64,000 nt of DNA from Streptomyces tuirus (lineage in GTDB: Bacteria; Actinomycetota; Actinomycetes; Streptomycetales; Streptomycetaceae), in the NCBI RefSeq assembly GCF_014701095.1, contig NZ_AP023439.1, forward strand, positions 6,560,001-6,624,000, given 5' to 3'. This document shows, piece after piece, positions 50,693-60,145 of this stretch. Under the pieces are notes generated by a model. It was not told where the DNA came from and made no database searches. It saw only the letters and a program-made list of their open reading frames with translations. Positions within the stretch are counted from its first letter, which is position 1. Every line of letters begins with the position of its first letter. The position numbers were made by a program, and so were the translations under genes.

Positions 50693-51580
50693 TCAGCCCT
50701 GGCTGTCGAAGGCCCGCACCAGGCAGTCGACGAGGCGCCGGGCGAGGGCGCCGTCGGGGTCCAGGCGGGGGTTGAAGATCGCCACGGTGAGGCCCACGGC
50801 CCCGCCGCCCGTCAGCGCCGTGCGCAGGACGGTCTCCAGCTCCTGCCAGGTCAGCCCGTCCGGCTGCCGGTAGTCGACGGCGGGCATGACCGCGTCGTCC
50901 AGGACGTCGACGTCGAGATGGACCCAGTACCCGGCGCCCGTGCCGTCGGCGGTCAGCACCCGGACGGCGCGCCGGGCCGCCTCGGCCGCCCCCAGGGCGC
51001 GCACGGTGTGCAGATCCAGCGCGTGCAGTGCCGGCGGCAGCGGCTGCATGCCGTACCCCGCGGACTCCTCCGCGTCCCGGAACCCCAGGGCGACGACGTC
51101 CGCGTCGCGCACGAGCGGGCCCCGGCCCTCCAGGTCGGCCAGCACCCGCGGGCCGCGCCCGGTGGCCAGGGCGAGCTCCATGGAGGCCACCTCGCCGGCG
51201 GGCTCCGCCGACGGCTGGTAGAAGTCGGTGTGCCCGTCCAGGAACAGCAGGCCGTGCCGGTCGCGGCGGCGCAGCGCCAGCAGGGTGCCCAGCAGCACGC
51301 TGCAGTCGCCGCCGAGCACGACGGGGAACCGGCCGTGGTCGAGGACGCCGCCCACGGCGTCGGCCAGCGCGACGGAGTACGCGGCGATGCCGCCCGGGTT
51401 CAGCAGGCCCGTCGCCGGGTCCCGCTCCGGGTCGTACGGGGGCGGCTCGACCCGGCCCGCGTGCCGCGCCCCGAGTCCTTCGGCCAGCCCGGCCCCGAGG
51501 AGCGCCGCGGGCAGGTCCTCGACCCCGGTGGGGCGCAGCCCGAGCACGGACGGTGCCTCGACGACCGCCAGCTTCCGCAC
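50693..51580 (-). CDS. Arginase/agmatinase-family hydrolase
   Basis: A 295-residue ureohydrolase-fold protein. The binuclear manganese motifs are present: GGDCSVLLG, FLDGHTDFY and HLDVDVLDD, ending with VGLTVAIFNPRLDPDG. Members hydrolyse arginine, agmatine, formiminoglutamate or other guanidino compounds; the substrate cannot be told. The GTG at 51580 has GAGGGAGCC upstream and opens a family-like N-terminus (VRKLAVVEAPSVLGL); a GTG 33 nt earlier is possible. Three minisatellites lie upstream. Confidence 0.88.
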   Translation of the reverse strand: MRKLAVVEAPSVLGLRPTGVEDLPAALLGAGLAEGLGARHAGRVEPPPYDPERDPATGLLNPGGIAAYSVALADAVGGVLDHGRFPVVLGGDCSVLLGTLLALRRRDRHGLLFLDGHTDFYQPSAEPAGEVASMELALATGRGPRVLADLEGRGPLVRDADVVALGFRDAEESAGYGMQPLPPALHALDLHTVRALGAAEAARRAVRVLTADGTGAGYWVHLDVDVLDDAVMPAVDYRQPDGLTWQELETVLRTALTGGGAVGLTVAIFNPRLDPDGALARRLVDCLVRAFDSQG

Positions 51581-51744
51581 GTCCGGCTCCCTCGTCAGCA
51601 GCCTCGCCCACACACGTCACGGCGTACGAGCCCCACCGTAGACGGCGGGGCCCTGTTCGGCAGGCCGGGCGTCACCCTGACGGGGCAGTACATCGCCGCC
51701 CCCTGCGCAGGCGGCTGCCCGCCACCGGGTCGTGCGGGGGCGTG

Positions 51745-51816
51745 GGTCGTGCTGGGCGATGGGGTCGTGCCGGGCGGCGGGTTCGTGCTGGGCGGTGGGG
51801 CCGTGCCAGGCGACGG
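51745..51816. repeat. 18-bp tandem repeat, four copies
   Basis: Four units related to ggtcgtgctgggcgatgg, each with a few changes, lie in the 632-bp gap upstream of the arginase-family gene. The unit length equals that of the array at 30472-31004, but the sequence differs. Confidence 0.85.
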
Positions 51817-51841
51817 GCAGGCCGTGCCGCAGGCTGCCCGC

Positions 51842-51960
51842 AACCCGGTCGCACCGGACGGCGATCTGCCCAAAACCCGGTCGCGCCGGACGGCGATCTG
51901 CCTAAAACCCGGTCGCGCCGGACGGCGATCTGCCCGCAACCCGGTCGCGCCAGACGCCCT
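51842..51960. repeat. 32-bp tandem repeat, about 3.7 copies
   Basis: Units start with aacccggtcgcgccggacgg and continue cgatctgcccaa. The first three copies are nearly identical; the fourth is cut off after about 23 bp. Confidence 0.93.
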
Positions 51961-51982
51961 CTGCGGCGGGCTTCCCGTCGCC

Positions 51983-52183
51983 GGTGGGCACCTCGGCATC
52001 CCGCCGGGGGGCGAATCGGCACCCCGTCGGGGGCGCCTCAGCATCCCGCCGGTGGGCGCCTCGGCATCCCGCCGGGGGGTACCTCGGCATCCCGCCGGGG
52101 GGCGCCTCAGCACTCCGCCGGGGGGCGCCTCAGCACTCCGCCGGGGGGGCACCTCGGCATCCCGCCGGGGGCACCTCGGCACC
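51983..52183. repeat. 23-bp minisatellite, about nine copies
   Basis: Units of the form ggggggcgcctcagcactcc plus gcc, with variants cctcggcatcccgcc, run up to 30 bp before the M1 peptidase stop. Two neighbouring units are identical and others vary by G-run length. Apart from these three arrays the 632-bp gap (51581-52212) holds no recognisable gene. Confidence 0.95.
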
Positions 52184-52212
52184 CCTCCCCGCGACACGGC
52201 GACACGCGGACG

Positions 52213-53715
52213 TCAGTGCCCGTGCACCCCGTTCGTCGCGGCGATCCGCTTCCACGACCTGGGCTGGGGCGAGCCCTCGGCTCCCTTCGCCGCCTTGGCC
52301 ACCGCCGCGGCCCGGGCCGCCGGCACCCCCGGCTTGGACGGCTGGAACAGCCACGTGTCGAAGAGCGCGGCCAGCGGCTTGCCCGAGACCTCCTCCGCGT
52401 ACCGCCGGAAGTCCGCCACCGAGGCGTTGCCGTGGGCGTACTTCGCCGGCCAGCCCTTGAGGATCGCGAAGAACGCGTCGTCCCCGACCTTGTTGCGCAG
52501 CGCCTGGACGGCCAGCGCGCCACGGTCGTAGACCGCGATGTCGAACTGGTTCTCCGGGCCGGGATCCCCGGGCTTCACCGTCCAGAACGCGTCGTCGGCG
52601 GGATGCGAGGCGTACACGTGGTCGGCGAGTTCCTGTGCCGTGCCCTCGCCCTCGTGCTCGGACCACAGCCACTGCGCGTACCGCGCGAACCCCTCGTTGA
52701 TCCAGATGTCCTTCCAGCCCTTGAGCGACACCTCGTCGCCGTACCACTGGTGGGCCAGCTCATGGACGACGACCGACACGTTCGACCCGCCCGCGAACTG
52801 CCGCGGGCTGTAGAACGGCCGGGTCTGGGTCTCCAGCGCGTACCCGGTGTTCGTGTTCGGCACATACCCGCCGAGCGCGCTGTAGGGGTACGGCCCGAAG
52901 TACCCCGCCAGCCAGTCCGCGATCTCCCCCGTCCGTTCGATGCTCGCCCGCGCCGCGCCGGCGTTCGCGCCGAGATCCTTGCTGTAGGCGTTGAGGACCG
53001 GGATGCCGCCCTCGGTCGTGCCGGTCGTGATGTCGAACTTCCCGACCGCGAGCGTGGCGAGGTACGTGGCCTGCGGCTTGTCCGACCGCCAGTTCCAGCG
53101 GGTCCAGCCGAGCTTCGAACTCGTCGACTGGAGCGTGCCGTTGGAGATGGCCTGCGTACTGTCCGGGACCAGCACGGAGACGTCGTAGGTCGCCTTGTCC
53201 AGCGGATGGTCGTTGGCCGGGAACCACCATGCAGCCGCCTCGGGCTCGTTCGCCGCGACACCGCCGTCCGGGGTGCGGTGCCAGCTGGTGAAACCGAAGG
53301 CCTGCTTCGACGACGGCACCCCGCGGTAGCGCACGACGACCGTGAGGGGCGCGCCCTTGGCCAGCGGGGTCTTCGGCGTGATCTCCAGCTCCTGCTCGCC
53401 CGAGGTCCGCAGCGACGCCTTCGCCCCGTTGACGCGCACCTCGCCGACGTCCAGCAGGAAGTCCAGGTTGAAGCTCGTCAGGTCCTGCGTGGCGCGGGCC
53501 ACGAGGGTCGCCGTGCCCTCCAGTTCGTCCGTGGCCGGCTGGTACTTCAGCCGGAGGTCGTAGTGGGAGACGTCGTATCCGCCGTTGCCGTAGGCCGGGT
53601 AGTAGGGGTCGCCGATACCCGGCGCGCCGGGGGAGCGGGGGGCGGCCGATGCCGGGATCGCCAGCAGGAGAGAGGCCGCTGCCAGGGCTCCCGGCGCGAT
53701 GATTCTGCGGTGCAC
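52213..53715 (-). CDS. Secreted M1-family metallopeptidase
   Basis: A 500-residue exported zinc aminopeptidase-like enzyme. The signal peptide is HRRIIAPGALAAASLLLAIP. Zinc ligands are His318 and His322 (HELAHQW) with Glu341 in NEGFARY, and the catalytic base is Glu319. The exopeptidase motif GxMEN is not evident; the corresponding segment reads GYALETQTRPF, as in related secreted streptomycete M1 peptidases. It has no large C-terminal ERAP domain. The GTG at 53715 has GGAG upstream; a TTG 12 nt earlier is possible. Its 3' side borders a minisatellite. Confidence 0.9.
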   Translation of the reverse strand: MHRRIIAPGALAAASLLLAIPASAAPRSPGAPGIGDPYYPAYGNGGYDVSHYDLRLKYQPATDELEGTATLVARATQDLTSFNLDFLLDVGEVRVNGAKASLRTSGEQELEITPKTPLAKGAPLTVVVRYRGVPSSKQAFGFTSWHRTPDGGVAANEPEAAAWWFPANDHPLDKATYDVSVLVPDSTQAISNGTLQSTSSKLGWTRWNWRSDKPQATYLATLAVGKFDITTGTTEGGIPVLNAYSKDLGANAGAARASIERTGEIADWLAGYFGPYPYSALGGYVPNTNTGYALETQTRPFYSPRQFAGGSNVSVVVHELAHQWYGDEVSLKGWKDIWINEGFARYAQWLWSEHEGEGTAQELADHVYASHPADDAFWTVKPGDPGPENQFDIAVYDRGALAVQALRNKVGDDAFFAILKGWPAKYAHGNASVADFRRYAEEVSGKPLAALFDTWLFQPSKPGVPAARAAAVAKAAKGAEGSPQPRSWKRIAATNGVHGH

Positions 53716-53926
53716 GCAAGGCTCCAAGTCGTAGGGTCCCGAGGTCTTCCGGGGTCTGTCCGGAGCCTATTGACTCCCCGTGCCTCTGATCATGTCCATG
53801 GCCCCCGCTGTCACACGATCGCCATTCGGCCGACATGCGACACCCGCCCCGAAGACCCGTTCCGGACACGCCGGTCCGTCAGCTGCCCTCTTCTGAACAG
53901 GAGTTCACCGATGTACCGTCCGGCGC

Positions 53927-55891
53927 ATGCCGAAACGCACGCGCTTCACGACCTGGAGACCGCTCGCGACGGCGGCCACGGCCGCCCTCTTGGCCACCCT
54001 CATCACCCCCGCGGCCGTACAGGCCGCACCGGCCACCCCGCGCGGGAGCGAACCCGTCCACTCCTACGAGAACGCCATCCGCGAAGCCGTCTGGGTGGAC
54101 ACCGGTCTCGACGGCGACCGTGACGGAAAGACCGACCGGGTCGCCGTCGACATCGTCCGCCCCCGCGAACCCGCCCGGCAGGGCCGCAAGGTCCCCGTCA
54201 TCATGGACGCCAGCCCGTACTACTCCTGCTGCGGGCGCGGCAACGAGAGCCAGAAGAAGACGTACGACGCGCAGGGCCGTGTCGCAGGGATGCCGCTCTA
54301 CTACGACAACTACTTCGTCCCGCGCGGCTACGCCTTCGTCGGTGTGGACCTGGCCGGAACCAATCGCTCCGACGGCTGCGTCGACGTCGGCGGCCGCTCC
54401 GACATCCAGTCCGCGAAGGCCGTCGTCGACTGGCTGAACGGCCGCGCGAAGGCCTACACGACCCGCACCGGCACCACCCGCGCCCAGGCCGGCTGGACCA
54501 ACGGCCGCACCGGCATGATCGGCAAGAGCTGGGACGGCACCATCGCCAACGGCGTCGCCGCCACCGGCGTCGAGGGCCTGAGGACCATCGTCCCGATCAG
54601 CGCCATCTCCTCCTGGTACGACTACTACTTCCAGCAGGGCGCCCCCCTCTACGACTCGGGCCCCGAATGGCTGTCGGACTACGTCGACAGCCCCGACGCC
54701 CGCGCCAAGTGCGCGGCCGTGCAGCAGAAGCTCGTCGACGGCGCGCCGCGCACCGGCGACTGGACCCCGCTGTGGACCGAGCGCGACTACGTGAAGGCCG
54801 CGCGCAAGGTGAAGGCCAGCGTCTTCCTGATCCACGGCATGCAGGACCTCAACGTCCGCATGAAACACGTCGGCCCGTGGTGGAACGCCCTCGCGAGGAA
54901 CGGCGTCGAACGCAAGATCTGGCTGTCCCAGACCGGCCACGTCGACCCCTTCGACTTCCGGCGCGGCGCATGGGTCCAGACGCTGCACCGCTGGTTCGAC
55001 CACGAGCTCATGGGCATCGACAACGGCATCGACCGCGAGCCCATGGCCGACATCGAGCGCGCCCCCGGGCAGTGGGACACGGCCCGGGTCTGGCCGCCGA
55101 CCGGCACCCGCACCGCCACCCTGCGCCCCGACCGGGGCACCCAGACCGGCGTCGGCACCCTCGGCCTGCACCGCGGCCACGGCACCGAGAGCTTCACCGA
55201 CGACCCGAATCTGAGCGAGACCGACTGGGCCGCGCGGATCGACAGGCCGACACCGGAGAAGGCCGGTTTCACCACCCGGCCGCTCACCCGGGACCTGCGC
55301 CTGTCCGGCGCCTCCGAGGTCACCGTCACCGCGACGCCCTCCACCCCGACGGCCCACCTCTCCGCCGTCCTGGTGGACCTCGGCCCCGCCACCATCCGCG
55401 ACTACGCCGACGCGGGCGAAGGCATCACCACTCTGACCAACCGCACCTGCTGGGGCGCGAGCACCACCGCGGACAGCTCCTGCTTCAAGGAGACGAAGGC
55501 CAAGGCCGCCGACGTCGACTACACGGTCGTCAGCCGCGGCTGGGCCGACCTCGGCAACCACGCCTTTGACCACAAGGGCTCCCCGCTCACCCCGGGCAAG
55601 CCGTACACGATCACCCTCGACCTGGCGGCGACCGACCATGTCGTGCCGAAGGGCCACCGCCTGGCGCTGATCGTCGCGGGCACCGACCAGGGCCTCATCG
55701 ACCCTCCCGCCGACAAGCCCAGGCTCACACTCGACCTCTCCCGCACCTCGGCGCGCGTCCCGTTCACCGGCGGAGCCGCCGCCTTCGCCCGCGCCACCAC
55801 CGGCGCCGCGACCGCCACCCCCGACGCCGCGTTCCTGGACGGCGTTCGGGAGCCCCGCACCACCCACCGCGTCCCGGAGGCGAGCCAGTGA
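53927..55891 (+). CDS. Secreted S15-family X-prolyl dipeptidyl peptidase-like hydrolase
   Basis: A 654-residue exported serine hydrolase. The signal peptide is WRPLATAATAALLATLITPA. A CocE/NonD alpha/beta-hydrolase domain has nucleophile Ser201 in GMIGKSWDGT, and a likely catalytic histidine in SQTGHVDPF. A C-terminal jelly-roll (XPD C-terminal) domain follows. Xaa-Pro dipeptidyl peptidase activity is typical. The last four bases overlap the GTG start of the M14 peptidase gene, so the two exported peptidases are co-translated. Confidence 0.92.
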   Translation: MPKRTRFTTWRPLATAATAALLATLITPAAVQAAPATPRGSEPVHSYENAIREAVWVDTGLDGDRDGKTDRVAVDIVRPREPARQGRKVPVIMDASPYYSCCGRGNESQKKTYDAQGRVAGMPLYYDNYFVPRGYAFVGVDLAGTNRSDGCVDVGGRSDIQSAKAVVDWLNGRAKAYTTRTGTTRAQAGWTNGRTGMIGKSWDGTIANGVAATGVEGLRTIVPISAISSWYDYYFQQGAPLYDSGPEWLSDYVDSPDARAKCAAVQQKLVDGAPRTGDWTPLWTERDYVKAARKVKASVFLIHGMQDLNVRMKHVGPWWNALARNGVERKIWLSQTGHVDPFDFRRGAWVQTLHRWFDHELMGIDNGIDREPMADIERAPGQWDTARVWPPTGTRTATLRPDRGTQTGVGTLGLHRGHGTESFTDDPNLSETDWAARIDRPTPEKAGFTTRPLTRDLRLSGASEVTVTATPSTPTAHLSAVLVDLGPATIRDYADAGEGITTLTNRTCWGASTTADSSCFKETKAKAADVDYTVVSRGWADLGNHAFDHKGSPLTPGKPYTITLDLAATDHVVPKGHRLALIVAGTDQGLIDPPADKPRLTLDLSRTSARVPFTGGAAAFARATTGAATATPDAAFLDGVREPRTTHRVPEASQ

Positions 55892-57162
55892 CCCGCACAG
55901 GCGCCCTGATACTGACCACCGCCGCCCTCACGGCCTCCCTGGTCGCCGCACCGGCCCAAGCGGCCACGGACACCCCGCCCCGCACCGGCTTCGAGCAGTC
56001 GAACGGCGCCCGCTGGACCACCCAGCCCGAGGAGCGGGACTTCCTCGAGGCCGTCGACCGGTCGAGCGGCCGCGTCTCCATGACCCGCTTCGGCACGACG
56101 AAGCAGGACCGCCCGCTCCGGCTCGTGCGGATCGGCAACCGACCGAGCCCCAGCAAGGTGCTGCTCGTGTGCAGCCAGCACGGCGACGAGCCCTCCGGCC
56201 GTGAGGCCTGCCTGACCACGATCCGCGATCTCGCGTACGCCCGCGACAGCCGCACCCGCCGCTTCCTGGACCGCACCACGGTCCTGGTCGTGCCCACCGC
56301 CAACCCGGACGGCCGGGCCGCGAACACGCGGGGCAACAGCGACGGCGTCGACATCAACCGCGACCACCTCGCCCTGAGGACCGCCGAGGGGCGCGCCCTG
56401 GCCGCCGTCATCCGCGACCAGCGCCCCGACATCGTCTACGACCTGCACGAGTACGGCGCCACACCCGAGTACTACGACAAGGACCTCTTCGACCTGTGGC
56501 CGCGCAACCTCAACACCCACGAGGCGGTCCACGACGAGGCACGGACCCTGTCCGAGGCGTACGTCCGCCCCGCCGCCGAGCGGGGCGGCCACTCGACCGG
56601 CACCTACGGCATCTGGACCGACCCGGAGACCGGTGAGCCGGTCAAGCAGGTCGCCGGAGACGGACAGGAGCGCATTCTGCGCAACATGTCCGGTGTGAAG
56701 CACTCCGTCGGGTTGCTCATCGAGAGCCGGGTGGACCCGCTGACCGACGCGGAGAAGGCGGACGAGGCGCTCAACAACCGGCGTCGGGTGGCCTCCCAAC
56801 GGGACGCCCTCAAGGGCCTGTTCGGATACACCGACCAGCGCCGCGCGCGCATCGAGGCGACGACGGCGAGGGCCCGGCTCGCGGGCTGGGCCGACACGGG
56901 TCCCGTGTACCTCGGGGGCGCCGACAACGATCCTCCGGAACCGGATGAGATCATCCCGAATCTGCCCTGCGGCTACCGGCTCACCGCCGCCCAGTACGCC
57001 GAGGTCGGCGACGAGCTCGCCCTGCACGGAGTGCGCGTACGCAAGGACGCCGACGGCGTGCTCGTGCCCCTGCGCCAGCCCCTGCGGGCGCTCGTGCCGC
57101 TGCTGCTCGACGACCGGGCCGAGTACCACCTGACCGGAGGTTCATACGAAACCGCATGTTGA
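55888..57162 (+). CDS. Secreted M14-family metallocarboxypeptidase
   Basis: A 424-residue exported zinc carboxypeptidase-like protein. The signal peptide is GALILTTAALTASLVAAPA. Zinc ligands are His98 and Glu101 in SQHGDEPSGRE, with the third histidine in VYDLHEYG, and VVPTANPDG and DGVDINRDH between. The distal catalytic glutamate may be in GLLIESRV. The GTG start overlaps the S15 gene (GTGA). Together with the M1 and S15 enzymes this forms an extracellular peptide-degrading set. Confidence 0.9.
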   Translation: MTRTGALILTTAALTASLVAAPAQAATDTPPRTGFEQSNGARWTTQPEERDFLEAVDRSSGRVSMTRFGTTKQDRPLRLVRIGNRPSPSKVLLVCSQHGDEPSGREACLTTIRDLAYARDSRTRRFLDRTTVLVVPTANPDGRAANTRGNSDGVDINRDHLALRTAEGRALAAVIRDQRPDIVYDLHEYGATPEYYDKDLFDLWPRNLNTHEAVHDEARTLSEAYVRPAAERGGHSTGTYGIWTDPETGEPVKQVAGDGQERILRNMSGVKHSVGLLIESRVDPLTDAEKADEALNNRRRVASQRDALKGLFGYTDQRRARIEATTARARLAGWADTGPVYLGGADNDPPEPDEIIPNLPCGYRLTAAQYAEVGDELALHGVRVRKDADGVLVPLRQPLRALVPLLLDDRAEYHLTGGSYETAC

Positions 57163-57201
57163 GAGGGGTGAAATTCCGCCACACGTGGTAGCAGCGTTTA
57201 C

Positions 57202-57219
57202 GGAGGACTCACATCCTCC
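57202..57219 (+). promoter_or_regulatory. Small hairpin between the M14 and BCCT genes
   Basis: GGAGGA and TCCTCC pair around a CTCACA loop in the 85-bp gap. It may end the peptidase mRNA or lie in the transporter leader; the GGAGGA could also be a decoy ribosome-binding site. Confidence 0.4.
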
Positions 57220-57247
57220 CTCGTTGTCCCGATGAAAGGTTCCGCCT

Positions 57248-58972
57248 GTGACGCAAGAACGACCAAGCGACAAGGACTCCCCGGAGGGAGCCGCGCTGCC
57301 GGGGTCGGAAGCGGGCCTGCCCGGTCAGGGCCGGCCGCAGACCGACCGCGTCGTCTTCGGCGTCACGGCGGCCCTCACCCTCGCCTTCGTGGTCTGGGGC
57401 GCCACCGCCACCGACTCGCTCGAAGACGTCTCCACCAGCTTGCTCAGCGGGCTGATGCACAACGGCGGCTGGGCGTTCATGCTCGCGGCCTCCGGCTTCG
57501 TCGTCTTCGCCCTCTGGCTCGCGATCAGCCGTTACGGCCGTATCCACCTCGGCGCGGAGGGCGAGGAGCCCGAGTTCCGCACCGTGTCCTGGGTGGCGAT
57601 GATGTTCAGCGCCGGCATGGGCATCGGCCTGATGTTCTACGGCGTGAGCGAGCCGCTCTCGCACTACAGCACGCCCCCGCCGGGCACCGATCCGGCCGAC
57701 TCCGGCGAACGCATGGAGACGGCCATGGCCACCACCCTGTTCCACTGGACGCTCCACCCCTGGGCGATCTACGCGGTGGTCGGCCTCGCCATCGCCTACA
57801 GCACCTTCCGCAGGCGGCGCCGGCAGACCATCAGCGCCGTCTTCACCCCGCTCATCGGCAAGAAAAACGCCAACGGCGGCATCGGGCGGGCCATCGACAT
57901 CCTCGCGATCATCGCGACCGTCTTCGGCTCCGCCGCGTCCCTGGGGCTGGGCGCCCTCCAGATCGGCTCCGGTGTCCAGGAGCTGAAGTGGATGGACAAG
58001 GTGAGCACCGGGCTGCTCGTCACGATCATCGCGGTGCTGACCCTGGCCTTCGTCGCGTCCGCCATCTCCGGCGTGGAGAAGGGCATCCAGTGGCTGTCCA
58101 ACACCAACATGGTGCTGGCGCTGATCCTCGCCCTGTTCGTGTTCGTGGCGGGCCCGACCATCATCGTCCTGGACCTGCTGCCCACCTCCGTCTTCGCCTA
58201 CCTCGGAGACCTGCCCCAGCTGGCCGGCCGGACCGAGGCGAGCGGAGGCGAGGGCGTCGCCGACTGGCTGGGCAGCTGGACGGTCTTCTACTGGGCGTGG
58301 TGGATCTCCTGGACGCCGTTCGTGGGCATGTTCATCGCCCGCATCAGCCGGGGCCGCACGATCCGCCAGTTCGTCGGCGGTGTCATCCTCGTCCCCAGCA
58401 CGGTCAGCCTGATCTGGTTCGCGATCTTCGGCGGCTCGGCCATGAAGATGCAGGAGGAGGGGCAGCTCGGCAAGGAGGCGACCCCCGAGGGCCAGCTCTT
58501 CGACGTGCTCCAGCAGTTCCCCATCGCCACCGCCACGAGCCTGCTGGTGATGGTCCTCGTCGGCATCTTCTTCGTCTCGGGCGCCGACGCGGCCTCGATC
58601 GTCATGGGCACCCTGTCACAGAAGGGCGCGCTCGAGCCGGGCCGCTTCGTGGTGGTGTTCTGGGGCGTGGTCACCGGCGCGGTGGCCGCGATCATGCTCC
58701 TGGTCGGCAGCGGCCAGGGGGACGCGCTGACAGGTCTGCAGAACCTCACGATCCTCGCGGCGGCGCCGTTCGTCATCGTGATGATCTTCATGTGCGTCGC
58801 CCTCATGCGCGACCTCCGGCGCGACCCGGTGATCGTGCGCGAGCAGATGGGCTCCGAGGCCGTGGAGATGGCCGTGATGGAGGGCCACAAGAAGTACGAC
58901 GGCGAGTTCGAACTCCGCGTCGGGCCGGGCCGCGGCCCGGATGTGGAGGGAGACCCGATCGGCAAGCACTGA
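57248..58972 (+). CDS. BCCT-family transporter (glycine betaine/choline/carnitine type)
   Basis: A 574-residue integral membrane protein with 12 predicted helices. The family signature is WVAMMFSAGMGIGLMFYGVSEPL in the first half. The tryptophan-rich betaine-binding helix is YWAWWISWTPFVGMFIARIS, followed by the conserved RGRTIRQFVGG. The charged C-terminal tail could sense osmotic strength. The substrate (betaine, choline or related) is inferred from family. GATGAAAGGTTCCGCCT precedes the GTG. A strong terminator follows. Confidence 0.93.
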   Translation: MTQERPSDKDSPEGAALPGSEAGLPGQGRPQTDRVVFGVTAALTLAFVVWGATATDSLEDVSTSLLSGLMHNGGWAFMLAASGFVVFALWLAISRYGRIHLGAEGEEPEFRTVSWVAMMFSAGMGIGLMFYGVSEPLSHYSTPPPGTDPADSGERMETAMATTLFHWTLHPWAIYAVVGLAIAYSTFRRRRRQTISAVFTPLIGKKNANGGIGRAIDILAIIATVFGSAASLGLGALQIGSGVQELKWMDKVSTGLLVTIIAVLTLAFVASAISGVEKGIQWLSNTNMVLALILALFVFVAGPTIIVLDLLPTSVFAYLGDLPQLAGRTEASGGEGVADWLGSWTVFYWAWWISWTPFVGMFIARISRGRTIRQFVGGVILVPSTVSLIWFAIFGGSAMKMQEEGQLGKEATPEGQLFDVLQQFPIATATSLLVMVLVGIFFVSGADAASIVMGTLSQKGALEPGRFVVVFWGVVTGAVAAIMLLVGSGQGDALTGLQNLTILAAAPFVIVMIFMCVALMRDLRRDPVIVREQMGSEAVEMAVMEGHKKYDGEFELRVGPGRGPDVEGDPIGKH

Positions 58973-58984
58973 TCCGAACGGCAG

Positions 58985-59019
58985 CGGGCGGCCCGGGTTC
59001 CACGAACCCGGGCCGCCCG
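58985..59019 (+). terminator. Strong hairpin terminator of the BCCT gene
   Basis: A perfect 15-bp stem (CGGGCGGCCCGGGTT and its complement) with a 5-nt loop CCACG starts 12 bp after the BCCT stop. Confidence 0.85.
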
Positions 59020-59075
59020 TGTGTCTTCGCCACCGGTGCGGGTCGGCGGGATGGTCCGTCGAACTGTGGACCGTA

Positions 59076-59106
59076 GGGGCTGGTCGCGCAGTTCCCCGCG
59101 CCCCTG
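59076..59106 (-). repeat. Dispersed Streptomyces intergenic element, copy B
   Basis: Read on the minus strand: caggggcgcggggaactgcg followed by cgaccagcccc. It matches copy C (63397-63425) over about 28 bp except for one base. Confidence 0.8.
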
Positions 59107-59128
59107 GCGGGGCGCGCCCCGCCTCGCC

Positions 59129-60079
59129 TCAGCCCGTGACCAGCCGGGCGGCCTCCTGCGCGCAGCCCCAGGCCACGGTGACGCCCGCGCCGCCGTGGCC
59201 GTAGTTGTGCACCAGGAGCCGCCCGTCCGGCAGGGCCTCGCGCTCCAGCCGGACCGCCGGCCGGGTGGGCCGCAGCCCGACCCGGTGCTCCAGCGCACGG
59301 GCCCCGGCGATCTCCGGCCGGAGTGCCGCACAGCGGCGGACGATCGCCTCGGCCGTCGCGGGATCGGGCTCCAGCGACCACGCGTCCTCCTCGGACGTAC
59401 CGCCGAGGACGAGACCGCCCGGCTGCGGGAACAGATACGCGTGTTCCCCGGCCGCGTCCGTGGTGACCAGCCAGGTGTCGATCCCGGGGTTCTCCACGAC
59501 GACCAACTGCCCGCGCACGGGCCGTAGGGAGGGGTCGGGCACCAGGTCCCGCGCGGCCATGCCCGTGCAGTTGACCACGACCGGCGCGTCCACCTCCGTG
59601 AAGGCGGACACCGTACGCGTCTCGACCACACCGCCCGCGGCGACGAACCGCTCCCGCAGCCAGGGCAGATGCGCCGGCATGTCGATCAGCGGCAGCCGTG
59701 CCCGGACGCCCGTACCCGCGTACTCGTCCGTCGTGGACGCCCGCAGCCCCGGCACCCGGCCCGCCAGCCACCCGTCGGCCTCGTCGAGACCCGTCTCGCC
59801 CAGTACCCCTTCGACCATGCGTACGCCGGCCGGTTCCGCCCGCGCCGCCAGGTCCTCGTACACCTCCAGGGACCGCAGCGCCCATGCGCGTGCCGCCGCG
59901 AGCGGTTCGATCCGGTACGGCCACCACAGCGCGCCCGCAACGGCGGAGGTGGTCGCCTCGACGGCGTCCCGCGTCCACACCCGCACCGACGCGCCCCGCT
60001 CCGCGAGGACCAGGGCGGTCGTCAGCCCGACCACCCCGCCGCCGACCACCACGATCTCGCCACTCGACTCACTCGCCAT
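59129..60079 (-). CDS. FAD-dependent D-amino-acid oxidase
   Basis: A 316-residue flavoprotein of the DAO family that oxidises D-amino acids to keto acids, ammonia and hydrogen peroxide. The FAD dinucleotide fold is at the N-terminus (IVVVGGGVVGLTTALVLAERG). AGALWWPYRIEP, VVNCTGMAARDL, VRGQLVVVENPG, HRVGLRPTRPAVRLE and VHNYGHGGAGVTVAWG match D-amino-acid oxidase rather than glycine oxidase. The ATG at 60079 was chosen. Such enzymes may recycle D-amino acids from peptidoglycan or secreted peptides. Confidence 0.92.
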   Translation of the reverse strand: MASESSGEIVVVGGGVVGLTTALVLAERGASVRVWTRDAVEATTSAVAGALWWPYRIEPLAAARAWALRSLEVYEDLAARAEPAGVRMVEGVLGETGLDEADGWLAGRVPGLRASTTDEYAGTGVRARLPLIDMPAHLPWLRERFVAAGGVVETRTVSAFTEVDAPVVVNCTGMAARDLVPDPSLRPVRGQLVVVENPGIDTWLVTTDAAGEHAYLFPQPGGLVLGGTSEEDAWSLEPDPATAEAIVRRCAALRPEIAGARALEHRVGLRPTRPAVRLEREALPDGRLLVHNYGHGGAGVTVAWGCAQEAARLVTG

Positions 60080-60145
60080 GCCCGGACCGTAGCGGAATGT
60101 GTCATGCCGTGCTCACATCACGGGCAGTGTGGGGATACTCACCGT

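Noticed and set aside
51028..54123. Very long plus-strand open frame across the repeats and antisense to the M1 peptidase
   Set aside because: It crosses three minisatellites and reads antisense through a complete peptidase with catalytic motifs; low-complexity Arg/Pro/Ala composition.
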